47,566 bases of DNA from an uncultured Bacteroidia bacterium (GTDB lineage Bacteria; Bacteroidota; Bacteroidia; Bacteroidales; Prolixibacteraceae): NCBI GenBank assembly GCA_903850335.1, contig CAINLJ010000120.1, positions 1 through 47,566 of the forward strand, read 5' to 3'. Below the pieces are notes generated by a model that ran no database searches, was not told where the DNA came from, and saw only the letters and a list, made by a program, of their open reading frames with translations. Positions 8,295-17,259 of the stretch are shown in pieces. The number at the start of each line of letters is the position of its first letter. The stretch's first letter is position 1. The translations under genes and the position numbers were made by a program.

Positions 8295-9449
8295 ATGAAT
8301 TCCGTTTTAAACAAAATTTTTGTCATTCTATTAGGGGCCATCATTTATAATTGTAGTTCATCCACGAAGAATGCTCCGGGGAAAAGTATTATAGCAGAGG
8401 ATTCCAAACTTAATTATGCAAAAGGGTTTAAGATTTCAAATTACGGGAATTACCGGAAAATATCTGTAATTAACCCGTGGCAAAAATCAAACGGGGTTAA
8501 TCTGGAATATTATCTTGTTGACAATAATGTAGATATACCTTCAGGATTAGAAGGAAAGCAGATAGTAAGAACACCTGTAAAAAGAGTCATATGCCTGTCG
8601 ACTTCTCATGTAGGTTTTTTAAGCGCATTAAATGAAATTTCTACACTTAAAGGTTTGTCAGGAACCGCCTTTGTTTCTGATTCTCAAGCTCAAAAAGCTG
8701 TGGCTGCAAAGGAAATAGTCGATATTGGTTATGATCAGGGGATTAACTATGAATTGATTCTAAAGCTTAAACCAGACCTGATTATGGCTTATGGTGTGGG
8801 TGGGGATGTAACAGGATTCATCAATAAACTCCAGGATTTAGGGCTTAATGTTATATTAAACGGAGAATATCTTGAAGAGACACCTTTGGCTAAAACAGAA
8901 TGGATAAAATTTGCAGGTGAATTTTTTAATAAGGCAAAAGAAGCCAATGAGTATTTTTTGAACGTAGAGCAGAATTACATCTCGATCTCTCAAAAGGTCA
9001 AGGCAGTTAAAAACCGGCCGGTAGTGTTAACCGGATTACCTTACAAGGATGCCTGGTGGATGGCAGGGGGACATTCAAACCTGGCATCTCTTATCCGGGA
9101 CGCGGGAGCAGAATTTCTATGGAAGGATAACCTTTCACGCGAAGCCTTTGTGGTATCTCTTGAGGAAGTAGTGGTACGATCATCGAAGGCTGATGTTTGG
9201 ATAAATTGCGGAACAGTAAATTCTGTTAGTGAACTTATTTCGACAGATACCCGGTTCGGATCTTTTCCACAGGTTCAAAAAAGAGCTATATTTAACAACA
9301 ATTTGAAGGTTGGACCCGGAGGAGGTAATGACTACTGGGAAAAAGGAGTGGTAAGACCCGATTTAATACTTTCTGATCTTGTCAAAATTTTTCATCCCGA
9401 ATGTGACAGCACCAGCGGTTTTAATTTTTATAAAAAACTACCGGATTAG
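8295..9449 (+). CDS. ABC transporter substrate-binding lipoprotein (cobalamin/iron-complex type)
   Basis: The 384-residue protein has a lipoprotein signal peptide with Cys20 (IIYNC) as the lipidation site. It belongs to the class III periplasmic binding proteins (BtuF/FecB/FhuD type). RVICLSTSHVGFLSAL opens the first lobe, YELILKLKPDLIMAYG (about 150-165) is the typical strand-helix element, and WWMAGGHSNLASLIRDAGAEF lies in the second lobe. It captures a metal chelate, probably cobalamin, haem or a siderophore, and passes it to the permease encoded directly downstream. The stop codon overlaps the GTG that could start the permease. No cobalamin riboswitch is possible in the 32-bp gap upstream, so regulation cannot be read from the sequence and the ligand stays open. 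Confidence 0.87.
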   Translation: MNSVLNKIFVILLGAIIYNCSSSTKNAPGKSIIAEDSKLNYAKGFKISNYGNYRKISVINPWQKSNGVNLEYYLVDNNVDIPSGLEGKQIVRTPVKRVICLSTSHVGFLSALNEISTLKGLSGTAFVSDSQAQKAVAAKEIVDIGYDQGINYELILKLKPDLIMAYGVGGDVTGFINKLQDLGLNVILNGEYLEETPLAKTEWIKFAGEFFNKAKEANEYFLNVEQNYISISQKVKAVKNRPVVLTGLPYKDAWWMAGGHSNLASLIRDAGAEFLWKDNLSREAFVVSLEEVVVRSSKADVWINCGTVNSVSELISTDTRFGSFPQVQKRAIFNNNLKVGPGGGNDYWEKGVVRPDLILSDLVKIFHPECDSTSGFNFYKKLPD

Positions 9450-9478
9450 TGGGAGATAAAACTTTAAATAACAGAAAT

Positions 9479-10507
9479 ATGAATAACAGGGCATTAAAGG
9501 TATTAGCCTTGTTTTCATTCCTCCTTCCCGTATTTTTTATAATAGATTTGATCATTGGGTCCTATTACATTTCTATACCAGAAATTTTCGGAGTTCTGTT
9601 TAACCCTTCAAAGGCTGAGAGCCAGACTGTATTAATTATTAGTCAGTTTAGGATTCCTAAGGCTATTACTGCAATCCTGTCAGGGGCAGCATTGTCTGTG
9701 GCAGGTTTACAAATGCAGACGGTCTTTAGAAATCCCTTAGCGGGCCCTTACATCCTCGGAGTTAGTTCTGGTGCCAGTTTAGGTGTAGCCTTGCTTGTGC
9801 TAGGAACAGGAGGGCTTTTAGGGGGAGCCATTATATCCACTGTAAGTTCCTGGAGTATAGTTACTGCTGCCTGCATTGGATCCGGATTAATCCTCCTTTT
9901 AATCCTCATGATCTCATCACGCATAAAAGAAATCATGACAATCTTAATACTCGGAATACTTATTTCGAGTGCTATATCCTCAATCGTCAATATCCTCCAG
10001 TATTTTAGCAACGAATCAACATTAAAATCTTTCGTTGTGTGGACTATGGGGAGCCTTGGAAGTGTTACTAATGCGCAGCTTACAGTATTATTTCCTTCTG
10101 TTTTGGTGGGAACACTTGTTGCATTTCTCTCTTCTAAATTTTTGGATGCTTTTTTACTCGGTGAAAATTATGCCCGTAGCATGGGCATGAATGTCCGGTT
10201 TGCCCGCTTAATAGTATTCTTCTCCACAGCAATCCTGGCAGGGAGTATTACTGCCTTCTGCGGACCAATAGGCTTTATTGGAATTGCAGTGCCTCATATT
10301 GCAAGGATGGCCTTACAAAGTGCCAGACATAGTCTTCTTGTTCCTGCTTCCATCCTTATCGGAGCCCTGATGATGCTGATAAGTGACATTATTTCACAAT
10401 TACCTGGCAGCGAGCATATTCTACCAGTTAATTCAGTTACCGCTTTACTTGGTATTCCCATTGTGATCTGGATTATAATACGAAATAATAACCGGAACAG
10501 ATTATGA
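9479..10507 (+). CDS. FecCD-family ABC transporter permease
   Basis: About 342 residues with many hydrophobic helices, matching the BtuC/FecCD/FhuB permease family (usually about 330-350 residues, 10 helices). Family landmarks are FRNPLAGPYILGVSSGASLG (about residues 80-100), the cytoplasmic coupling segment near LGENYARSMGMNV, and GPIGFIGIAVPHIARM towards the C-terminus. It forms the inner-membrane channel of the importer. I chose ATG 9479; a GTG at 9449, overlapping the stop of the upstream gene, would add ten mostly polar residues (starting MGDKTLNNRN) and cannot be excluded. The stop overlaps the ATPase start by 4 nt (ATGA), so the genes are translationally coupled. Confidence 0.93.
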   Translation: MNNRALKVLALFSFLLPVFFIIDLIIGSYYISIPEIFGVLFNPSKAESQTVLIISQFRIPKAITAILSGAALSVAGLQMQTVFRNPLAGPYILGVSSGASLGVALLVLGTGGLLGGAIISTVSSWSIVTAACIGSGLILLLILMISSRIKEIMTILILGILISSAISSIVNILQYFSNESTLKSFVVWTMGSLGSVTNAQLTVLFPSVLVGTLVAFLSSKFLDAFLLGENYARSMGMNVRFARLIVFFSTAILAGSITAFCGPIGFIGIAVPHIARMALQSARHSLLVPASILIGALMMLISDIISQLPGSEHILPVNSVTALLGIPIVIWIIIRNNNRNRL

Positions 10508-11520
10508 TTTCAACTCAGCAGGAAAAGATTATTTCACTCGAGAATACTTCCATTGGCTATAAATGGAAGTCCGGATCACAGAATATAGTAAAATCTGAAA
10601 TATCAGTTCATGCGCTTAAAGGCGAATTAGTGGCTTTGATAGGTGAAAATGGAGTTGGAAAGAGTACTTTACTAAAGACAATTGCAGGATTTCAACCTAC
10701 TGTTAGCGGTGAAATAAGAATCTTAGGAAAATCAATTTTAAATTATCACGAAAAAGAACTCGCCTTATTACAAAGTTTTGTATCAACTGAAATCATACAC
10801 GTTACAAACCTTTCCGTATTCGACCTGGTTGCCCTTGGAAGGTATCCTCACACAAACTGGTTTGGAAAATTGCTTGCATCAGACTGTGATCTGATTGAAG
10901 AGTGTATTTTGAATGTCGGACTAAAGGGATATGAAAACAGACTCGTGGATCACCTTTCAGATGGTGAAAGACAAAAAGTTATGATTGCCAGAGCATTAGC
11001 ACAAAATACAAGAATAATTGTTCTGGATGAACCAACTGCTTTTCTGGATCTTTCGAATAAATACGAAATCGTTCATATCCTTCATCGTCTGGCATCTGAA
11101 AAAGGGAAGACCATATTGTTCTCCACCCATGATTTGTCAACTGCCATAGCGGAATCAGACAGGATTTGGTTAATGTTGAACGATACCGTATGTCAGGGAG
11201 CTCCCGAAGATTTAATTCTAAATGGCAAATTCAGTAACATCTTCCCTAATAAACAACTCTATTTCGATCAGGAAAGGGGTGATTTTAGAATCAGAAAAGA
11301 GAACAAAAGAATTGCAACTGTCAAAGGAAATGGTTTAGCTTTTGAATGGACAATAAAAGCATTGATTCGTAATGGATATGAAATTATTACCTCATCTGAT
11401 GAATCATGTATTCAGGTGTTGGTTGAATATCCTGAATGGACAATTATACATAAATCGAAACCAGCGAAATTCAATTCAATTCTAACACTTTGCAGGTTTC
11501 TCAACGAATCTGATGAGTAA
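10504..11520 (+). CDS. ABC transporter ATP-binding protein (BtuD/FecE type) with C-terminal extension
   Basis: The 338-residue ATPase powers the importer encoded by the two preceding genes. It shows Walker A GENGVGKST (47-55), the signature LSDGERQKV (151-159), Walker B IIVLDEP (171-177) and the switch His209 in STHD. The family body is about 255 residues; an extra region of about 80 residues (roughly 258-338) contains KRIATVKGNGLAFEWTIKAL and ends in LCRFLNESDE. I recall similar extensions in Bacteroidetes members of this family, so it may be a lineage-specific regulatory domain. The start ATG overlaps the permease stop. Substrate assignment depends on the binding protein and stays open between cobalamin, haem and siderophores. 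Confidence 0.93.
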   Translation: MISTQQEKIISLENTSIGYKWKSGSQNIVKSEISVHALKGELVALIGENGVGKSTLLKTIAGFQPTVSGEIRILGKSILNYHEKELALLQSFVSTEIIHVTNLSVFDLVALGRYPHTNWFGKLLASDCDLIEECILNVGLKGYENRLVDHLSDGERQKVMIARALAQNTRIIVLDEPTAFLDLSNKYEIVHILHRLASEKGKTILFSTHDLSTAIAESDRIWLMLNDTVCQGAPEDLILNGKFSNIFPNKQLYFDQERGDFRIRKENKRIATVKGNGLAFEWTIKALIRNGYEIITSSDESCIQVLVEYPEWTIIHKSKPAKFNSILTLCRFLNESDE

Positions 11521-11565
11521 CGTCAGGTAAAATAATGGATTTATAACATAATTAAATAATTTATA

Positions 11566-13923
11566 ATGAGAAAGTTTGCTATATCTTGTTTGATTAGTAT
11601 TGTATTCATTTCAACTGGTGAGGCCCATAATCCTAAAATATGGTACAGGCAATCTGCAAACAACTGGAATGAAGCCCTTCCTATTGGTAACGGAACACTG
11701 GGTGCAATGATACCCGGTTCCATTGACAAAGAGATTATTCCTTTGAATATTAATACTTTTTGGGCAGGATCACCTCATAATTATTCTGATTCAATTGCTT
11801 TCAAAAGTTTACCCCAAATTCGCAAATTACTTTTCGAAGGAAGGGAAATGGAGGCTACAGCATTTGCGGGTAAGACTTTTATGGGAAATCCCAGATATCA
11901 GGCCGCTTACCAGCCACTTGGGGAATTACGCCTGATTTTTCCTTTAAAACCTCAGAACGAATATTACAAACGATCACTGGATTTATTTACAGGCATTGCC
12001 AGTGTAGTTTTTCGAAATCGGGGAATTACATTCAAAAGGGAATATTTTGTATCTTACCCTGACAGATTGATTGTTATTCATCTGACAGCAGATAAACCGG
12101 GGCAAATATCTTTTAATGCTGGTCTAGGTTGTGAATTTCCAAATTCAGTTCAATTTGAAAATGAGAATATGCTTGTCATGAACGGGCAATGGCAGGATGA
12201 CGGCAAAACAAAGGATTGGGCCGCTACCTGGAAGGATCCCGGAATTCGTTTCTCCACCGTTTTAAAAGTTAAAAACAATGGTGGTAAGCTTTCTGAGAAA
12301 AACGGGACAATCCATGTCGTTAACGCCAACGAAGTAACTCTTTATTTGACTTCCGGCACCAGTTACGTCAACTTCAAAAATATATCTGGTGATCCTTCTG
12401 CAGAATGGCCACGGATTATTAAGGCAGCTTCGGAAAAAAAGTTTTCAATACTCCGGGAGAATCAGGTGCGTGATTTCTCCAGGCTAATGAGGCGCATGAG
12501 TCTGGACATTTGTAATACAGAATCCCGTGAATCCATGCCGACAGATAAAAGAATCAATGGAATTAAAAAGGGAGAGAATGACCCAGGTCTTGCATCGATC
12601 TATTTTCAATATGGCAGGTATTTACTCGTTTCCTGTTCGAGACCAGGATCACAACCGGCCAATTTGCAGGGAATATGGAATAAGGAAAAATCTCCGGGTT
12701 GGGGAAGTAAATATACAACCAACATAAATCTGGAGATGAATTACTGGCCTGCAGAGGTTACAAATTTATCGGAATGCAGCGATCCGGTTTATGATCTTAT
12801 CGACGATCTTATGAATACAGGCGCGGTTGTTGCAAAAGATTATTATGGATGCCGGGGTTGGGTCCTTCATCACAACACTGATATTTGGCGGGGTGCGGCA
12901 CCTGTGGACGGAGTGTGGGGAATATGGCCTATGGGAGCTGCCTGGCTTGTGAGACATTCCTGGGAGCACTACCTCTATACAAGGGATTTGATTTTTTTGA
13001 AAACCCGCGCATGGCCTCAAATGAAAGGTGCTGCTGAGTTTGTTCTTGACTTCTTAACCGAGTCGCCTAAGGGGTCATTTATGGCCGGAAAATTAATTAC
13101 CTGTCCTTCAAATTCACCGGAGAATGCCTATGATTTACAAGATGGTTCAATGGTCGGATTTACCTATGGAGCCACAATGGACCTCGAGATAATTACTGAT
13201 CTTTTCAGAAACTGCCTTTCTGCCATGGTAGAGCTGGAGATGAATAATCTGCAGACAGACAAGGATTTTAAAGCAAAACTGGAATTAACACTCGACAAAT
13301 TGGCTCCATTGCAAATAGATGCGAAAACGGGGAGGTTATTGGAATGGATCAGTGATTATAAGGAGCATGAAACCGGTCACCGGCATCTTTCACACTTGTA
13401 CGGGCTTTATCCGGCTTCGCTTTTCACCCCAGATATAAATCCTGAATTTGCACTTGCAGCACAAAAAAGTCTCGAGTTTCGCGTTAAAAACGGAAGTGGA
13501 AGCACAGGATGGAGCAGGGCATGGCTTATTTCCCTTTTCGCGCGACTAAAAAACGGTGATGAGGCGAATTTTCATCTTAAGAAGCTTCTTTCTGATTATA
13601 CTTTGCCTAATCTTTTTGATGATGGACCCCCTTTTCAGATTGATGGTAATTTTGGCGGAACGGCTGGAATAGCCGAGATGCTTTTGCAGTCCCATAACGG
13701 GATTATTTCGCTCTTGCCTGCCTTACCAGTGTCATGGCACGATGGAGAGGTAAAAGGTTTACGTACACGGGGAGGATATGAGGTTTCAATTAAATGGAGC
13801 AGGAACAAGCTTGTTCAGGCTTCCATTTATTCGAAAACCGGAGGAACCTGCAAATTAGGTTATCAGACAAAAACAAAAGAGTTAAGACTGAAGCCCGGGG
13901 AAAATACTTTTATAAATTTTTAA
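11566..13923 (+). CDS. Glycoside hydrolase family 95, alpha-L-fucosidase (or alpha-L-galactosidase)
   Basis: The 785-residue protein has a signal peptide (to about residue 20) and the full GH95 architecture: an N-terminal beta-domain starting IWYRQSANNWNEALPIGNG, an (alpha/alpha)6 catalytic barrel and a C-terminal beta-domain. The residues used by the well-studied bifidobacterial 1,2-alpha-L-fucosidase appear in place: Asn386 and Asn388 in NINLEMNYW, the general acid Glu519 in NSPEN, and Asp693 in QIDGNFGG. The family inverts and releases terminal L-fucose, or L-galactose in some members, from plant, algal or host glycans. The N-terminus and lack of a T9SS tail suggest a periplasmic enzyme. 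No SusC/SusD pair or sulfatase is beside it, so this is not a classical polysaccharide utilisation locus. Confidence 0.94.
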   Translation: MRKFAISCLISIVFISTGEAHNPKIWYRQSANNWNEALPIGNGTLGAMIPGSIDKEIIPLNINTFWAGSPHNYSDSIAFKSLPQIRKLLFEGREMEATAFAGKTFMGNPRYQAAYQPLGELRLIFPLKPQNEYYKRSLDLFTGIASVVFRNRGITFKREYFVSYPDRLIVIHLTADKPGQISFNAGLGCEFPNSVQFENENMLVMNGQWQDDGKTKDWAATWKDPGIRFSTVLKVKNNGGKLSEKNGTIHVVNANEVTLYLTSGTSYVNFKNISGDPSAEWPRIIKAASEKKFSILRENQVRDFSRLMRRMSLDICNTESRESMPTDKRINGIKKGENDPGLASIYFQYGRYLLVSCSRPGSQPANLQGIWNKEKSPGWGSKYTTNINLEMNYWPAEVTNLSECSDPVYDLIDDLMNTGAVVAKDYYGCRGWVLHHNTDIWRGAAPVDGVWGIWPMGAAWLVRHSWEHYLYTRDLIFLKTRAWPQMKGAAEFVLDFLTESPKGSFMAGKLITCPSNSPENAYDLQDGSMVGFTYGATMDLEIITDLFRNCLSAMVELEMNNLQTDKDFKAKLELTLDKLAPLQIDAKTGRLLEWISDYKEHETGHRHLSHLYGLYPASLFTPDINPEFALAAQKSLEFRVKNGSGSTGWSRAWLISLFARLKNGDEANFHLKKLLSDYTLPNLFDDGPPFQIDGNFGGTAGIAEMLLQSHNGIISLLPALPVSWHDGEVKGLRTRGGYEVSIKWSRNKLVQASIYSKTGGTCKLGYQTKTKELRLKPGENTFINF

Positions 13924-13955
13924 ACAGAGGATTCTTCCTGATCACAGTTCAGGAA

Positions 13956-15098
13956 CTATTCAAACATATCTTTTACTTTATCAAAAAAACCTTTGTCGTT
14001 ATTCTGAGGAGATGAAAAATTCGGTGAAGCCTGAAGTTTTTCCAGTGCTTTTCTTTCCTCCAATGAAAGTTTTTGAGGTACCCATGCATGTATTTTCACA
14101 AGTAAATCACCCTTACCGTAACCATTGACATCAGGAAGTCCTTTACCACGCAGCCTAAGAATCTTTTCAGGTTGTGTTCCCGATTCAATCTTAACTTTTA
14201 CCTTCCCGTCAATAGTAGGAATCTCAGTGGTAACACCGAGTGTAATATCAGGGAAGGAAAGGTAGAGATTGTATATCAGATCGTTTTCGTCACGTGTAAG
14301 TTCCGGGTGTTCCTCTTCAGAAATAAGAATAAGTAAATCTCCCGGAATACCTCCTCTGCGGGCACTGTTACCTTTTCCTTCGAGAGAAAGCTGCATACCT
14401 TCTGCAACTCCGGCTGGAATTTTCACTGTGATAACATCTTCACCCTGAACGATCCCTTCACCATAGCATGAATCGCATTTCTGAGAGATAATCTTTCCGT
14501 CGCCTCCACAGGTAGGGCAAGTGGAGGTTGTTTGCATCTGCCCTAGAAAGGTGTTGCTCATCCGGGTAACCTGTCCGGATCCCCTGCAGCTCGAGCAAGT
14601 TGTAAATCCGCTGCTTCCTTTGGCCCCGCTGCCATGACATGTTGTACAGGTAATGTATTTTTTTACTTTGAGCTTTTTTTCAGCGCCATGGGCGATTTCA
14701 TTCAGGTCCAGACTTACCTTTACGCGAAGATTAGATCCGCGGTTTACACGCTGAGACCTGCCCCCGGAACTGAAACCACTAAATCCACCAAAACCTCCGC
14801 CACCAAAAATATCGCCAAACATGGAGAAGATATCATCCATTGATCTTCCACCGCCACTAAATCCACCCTGATTCCCTAAACCTGCATGACCAAACTGATC
14901 ATAACGCTGTTTTTTTTCTGCATTACTCAGTACTTCATAGGCTTCCGCAGCCTCTTTAAACTTTTCCTCAGATTGTTTATCACCAGGATTTTTGTCCGGA
15001 TGGTACTGAATTGCCTTCTTCCTGAAAGCCTTTTTTATCTCATCGGCACTTGCATTCTTGCTTACACCTAAAACTTCGTAGTAATCTCTTTTTGCCAT
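13956..15098 (-). CDS. dnaJ: Chaperone protein DnaJ
   Basis: The 380-residue type I Hsp40 is complete. The J-domain carries the HPD tripeptide (33-35) that stimulates DnaK ATPase. A Gly/Phe-rich linker (about 75-112) is followed by the zinc-binding region (151-215) with four CxxCxGxG modules ([32 protein letters not shown]) and then the client-binding C-terminal domains. It delivers unfolded proteins to DnaK in the cytoplasm. The gene lies 33 bp downstream of grpE and is probably co-transcribed; dnaK is not in the window. The gene is convergent with the GH95 gene, and a small 7-bp hairpin (13935-13955) lies in the gap. Confidence 0.98.
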   Translation of the reverse strand: MAKRDYYEVLGVSKNASADEIKKAFRKKAIQYHPDKNPGDKQSEEKFKEAAEAYEVLSNAEKKQRYDQFGHAGLGNQGGFSGGGRSMDDIFSMFGDIFGGGGFGGFSGFSSGGRSQRVNRGSNLRVKVSLDLNEIAHGAEKKLKVKKYITCTTCHGSGAKGSSGFTTCSSCRGSGQVTRMSNTFLGQMQTTSTCPTCGGDGKIISQKCDSCYGEGIVQGEDVITVKIPAGVAEGMQLSLEGKGNSARRGGIPGDLLILISEEEHPELTRDENDLIYNLYLSFPDITLGVTTEIPTIDGKVKVKIESGTQPEKILRLRGKGLPDVNGYGKGDLLVKIHAWVPQKLSLEERKALEKLQASPNFSSPQNNDKGFFDKVKDMFE

Positions 15099-15131
15099 GT
15101 TTAGTTTTTGTGAGGATTAAACCTGTTTTTG

Positions 15132-15752
15132 TTATTCGCCCACCACAACTCTGGCAAATCGTATAACTTTCTCATTCAAATAATACCCTTTCTGAATTAC
15201 CTGAACAATCTTTCCCTTCATATCTTCCGATGGAGCAGGAATTTTTGTTAATGCTTCATGTAAATCTGTATCAAAAACCTGACCCTGGGCATTAATTTCA
15301 GTAATTCCATTTTGTTTGCTGAAATCATTGAATTTATTATATATCAATAATATACCTTCTTTCGTAGCCTCAAAATCCAATCCCTGCTCAATTGAATGCA
15401 TAGCTCTTTCAAAGTCATCGATAACAGGCAAAATACCCAGAAGAACAGATTCACTGGCAGTCTTTGTCAGTTCGATACGTTCTTTTAAAGTTCTTTTGCG
15501 ATAGTTATCAAATTCGGCTGACAATCGCAGATATTTATCATTCATATCTTTTAGTGATACTGTCAATTCGGCAACTTTAGCCTGGGTTAATGACAATTCA
15601 TCGGGAGCAATTAAAACTTCTTCAGCTAATGAACTATCATCCTCTGCCGGTATCTTTTCAGACTCTAAATTAGAGTCACTATTTTCAATGTTCAGATTTG
15701 TGGCTTTATCTTTGATATCGTGACTGTTATCTCTGTGTTCTCTCTTTTTCAT
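15132..15752 (-). CDS. grpE: Nucleotide exchange factor GrpE
   Basis: The 206-residue protein is the nucleotide exchange factor for DnaK. A long acidic, low-complexity N-terminus (residues 1 to about 55) leads into a coiled coil containing DKYLRLSAEFDNYRKRT, and the C-terminal beta-wing has the conserved VIQKGYYLNEKVIRFARVVV ending. It precedes dnaJ by 33 bp, forming a grpE-dnaJ unit as in many Bacteroidetes. Upstream lies a candidate promoter (TTTG-N22-AATTTTTG on the minus strand, 15792-15825) whose spacer sits within an inverted repeat (TGCCAAT...ATTGGCA, 15801-15831), a possible stress-control site. Confidence 0.97.
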   Translation of the reverse strand: MKKREHRDNSHDIKDKATNLNIENSDSNLESEKIPAEDDSSLAEEVLIAPDELSLTQAKVAELTVSLKDMNDKYLRLSAEFDNYRKRTLKERIELTKTASESVLLGILPVIDDFERAMHSIEQGLDFEATKEGILLIYNKFNDFSKQNGITEINAQGQVFDTDLHEALTKIPAPSEDMKGKIVQVIQKGYYLNEKVIRFARVVVGE

Positions 15753-15791
15753 TACTGAATAATTATCTTTAAAAGTTTAAATTTTATCAGA

Positions 15792-15831
15792 CAAAAATTT
15801 TGCCAATTGCTAACCAATGGACAAATTGGCA
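15792..15831 (-). promoter_or_regulatory. Candidate grpE-dnaJ promoter with overlapping inverted repeat
   Basis: Reading the minus strand, TTTG (15822-15825) is followed after 22 nt by AATTTTTG (15792-15799), one mismatch from the Bacteroidetes -7 element TAnnTTTG. A 7-bp inverted repeat, TGCCAAT (15801-15807) and ATTGGCA (15825-15831), brackets the spacer. A repressor bound there would block the polymerase, and the genes served are heat-shock genes. It is not the HrcA CIRCE sequence. The regulator is unknown. Confidence 0.4.
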
Positions 15832-15940
15832 TAATTAAATATTAAAAACTGTCAGACTGATCACTGGGAAAGCACTAGACTTTAGACTAAATCCTTCTGA
15901 AATACTTTAGAATCCTGATTCTTCAAATCATAAAGGATGG

Positions 15941-17245
15941 TTATTCACGGATTATTCTTGCCCCTATATCATTAAGTCTTAAGTCGATATCCTCATAGCC
16001 CCTGTCGATTTGCTCGATGTAATCAATAGTTGATTTTCCATGAGCTGAGAGTGCTGCTATCAATAAGGCAACACCTGCCCTGATATCCGGTGAACTCATC
16101 CTTATTCCCCGCAAGGGATGAGCCTTGTCAAGACCAATAACAGTTGCCCGATGCGGATCGCACAATATAATTTTTGCACCCATATCGATGAGCCTGTCAA
16201 CAAAAAAAAGACGGCTTTCAAACATTTTCTGATGAATCAAAACACTTCCTCTTGCCTGGGTGGCAATCACAAGAAAAATACTGAGCAAGTCAGGTGTTAA
16301 TCCGGGCCAGGGCGCATCGGCGACAGTCAGGATTGAACCATCAATAAATGACTCAATCTCATAATGTTCCTGAGCCGGGATAAATAAGTCATCACCATTA
16401 AGATTCATTTGAATACCAAACCGCCGAAATGATTCAGGAATAATTCCCAATTGATTGAAACCGGCGTTTTTAATAGTAATTTCAGAGCCCGTCATAGCAG
16501 CTAAACCAATGAAACTGCCAACTTCAATCATGTCGGGCAATAAAACATGATTGCAACCATTCAGGGAAGTTACACCCGTAATTGTCAATAAATTGGAACC
16601 AACACCCTGAATATTGGCACCCATTGAATTGAGCATTTTACAGAGTTGTTGAAGATAAGGTTCACATGCAGCATTATAAATCGTTGTAATTCCGTCGGCT
16701 AGGGTCGCAGCCATAACCAGGTTGGCAGTTCCGGTTACAGATGCCTCATCGAGAAGCATATAACATCCTGTAAGTTTTTTTGTATCAACACGATATGATG
16801 ACTCTGTCTCGTCAAAAGTGAATTTTGCCCCCAGTGCTTCGAAGCCACGGAAATGTGTATCAAGTCTCCGCCGGCCAATCTTATCACCGCCCGGCTGAGG
16901 GATAATTCCAACACCAAATCGGCCGAGCATCGGACCCACTATCATCAGTGATCCGCGCAGACTTCCGGCCTGTGCAAAAAACTGAGACGAGGATAAATAA
17001 TTAACATTAATGTTCAGGGCCTGAAAAACAAATTCTCCCTTTGACAAACGTTCAACTGATGCGCCCAGACTTCGAAGTATTTCAATCAGGCGAAGTACGT
17101 CGCTAATCTCAGGAATATTTGAAATTGTAATTTTTTCAGAAGTGAGTAGCGTGGCACAAATCACCTGCAAGGCTTCATTTTTGGCGCCCTGGGGTGACAA
17201 CACTCCCTTTAAAGTATGTCCGCCTTCAATAATAAACCTTGCCAT
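15941..17245 (-). CDS. murA: UDP-N-acetylglucosamine 1-carboxyvinyltransferase MurA, Asp-type active site
   Basis: The 434-residue protein catalyses the first committed step of peptidoglycan synthesis, transferring enolpyruvate from PEP to UDP-GlcNAc in the cytoplasm. The N-terminal GAKNEAL motif gives the PEP-binding Lys22/Asn23, and the repeated inside-out alpha/beta domains are complete. The catalytic loop reads QPGGDKIGRRR: Asp121 occupies the position of the E. coli Cys115 that fosfomycin alkylates. Asp is known in naturally fosfomycin-insensitive MurA such as those of mycobacteria and Chlamydia, and I believe it is common in Bacteroidetes. The gene is 14 bp downstream of the DUF4290 gene and probably shares its promoter at 17943-17974. 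Confidence 0.97.
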   Translation of the reverse strand: MARFIIEGGHTLKGVLSPQGAKNEALQVICATLLTSEKITISNIPEISDVLRLIEILRSLGASVERLSKGEFVFQALNINVNYLSSSQFFAQAGSLRGSLMIVGPMLGRFGVGIIPQPGGDKIGRRRLDTHFRGFEALGAKFTFDETESSYRVDTKKLTGCYMLLDEASVTGTANLVMAATLADGITTIYNAACEPYLQQLCKMLNSMGANIQGVGSNLLTITGVTSLNGCNHVLLPDMIEVGSFIGLAAMTGSEITIKNAGFNQLGIIPESFRRFGIQMNLNGDDLFIPAQEHYEIESFIDGSILTVADAPWPGLTPDLLSIFLVIATQARGSVLIHQKMFESRLFFVDRLIDMGAKIILCDPHRATVIGLDKAHPLRGIRMSSPDIRAGVALLIAALSAHGKSTIDYIEQIDRGYEDIDLRLNDIGARIIRE

Positions 17246-17259
17246 TCTTACGGTTGGAC

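Noticed and set aside
13935-13955. TTCCTGA/TCAGGAA hairpin between the convergent GH95 and dnaJ genes
   Set aside because: The stem is only 7 bp and has no T-run on either side, so it is not reported as a terminator.
15753-15940. CIRCE element before grpE
   Set aside because: No TTAGCACTC-N9-GAGTGCTAA is present; the repeat seen there is TGCCAAT/ATTGGCA, a different sequence.
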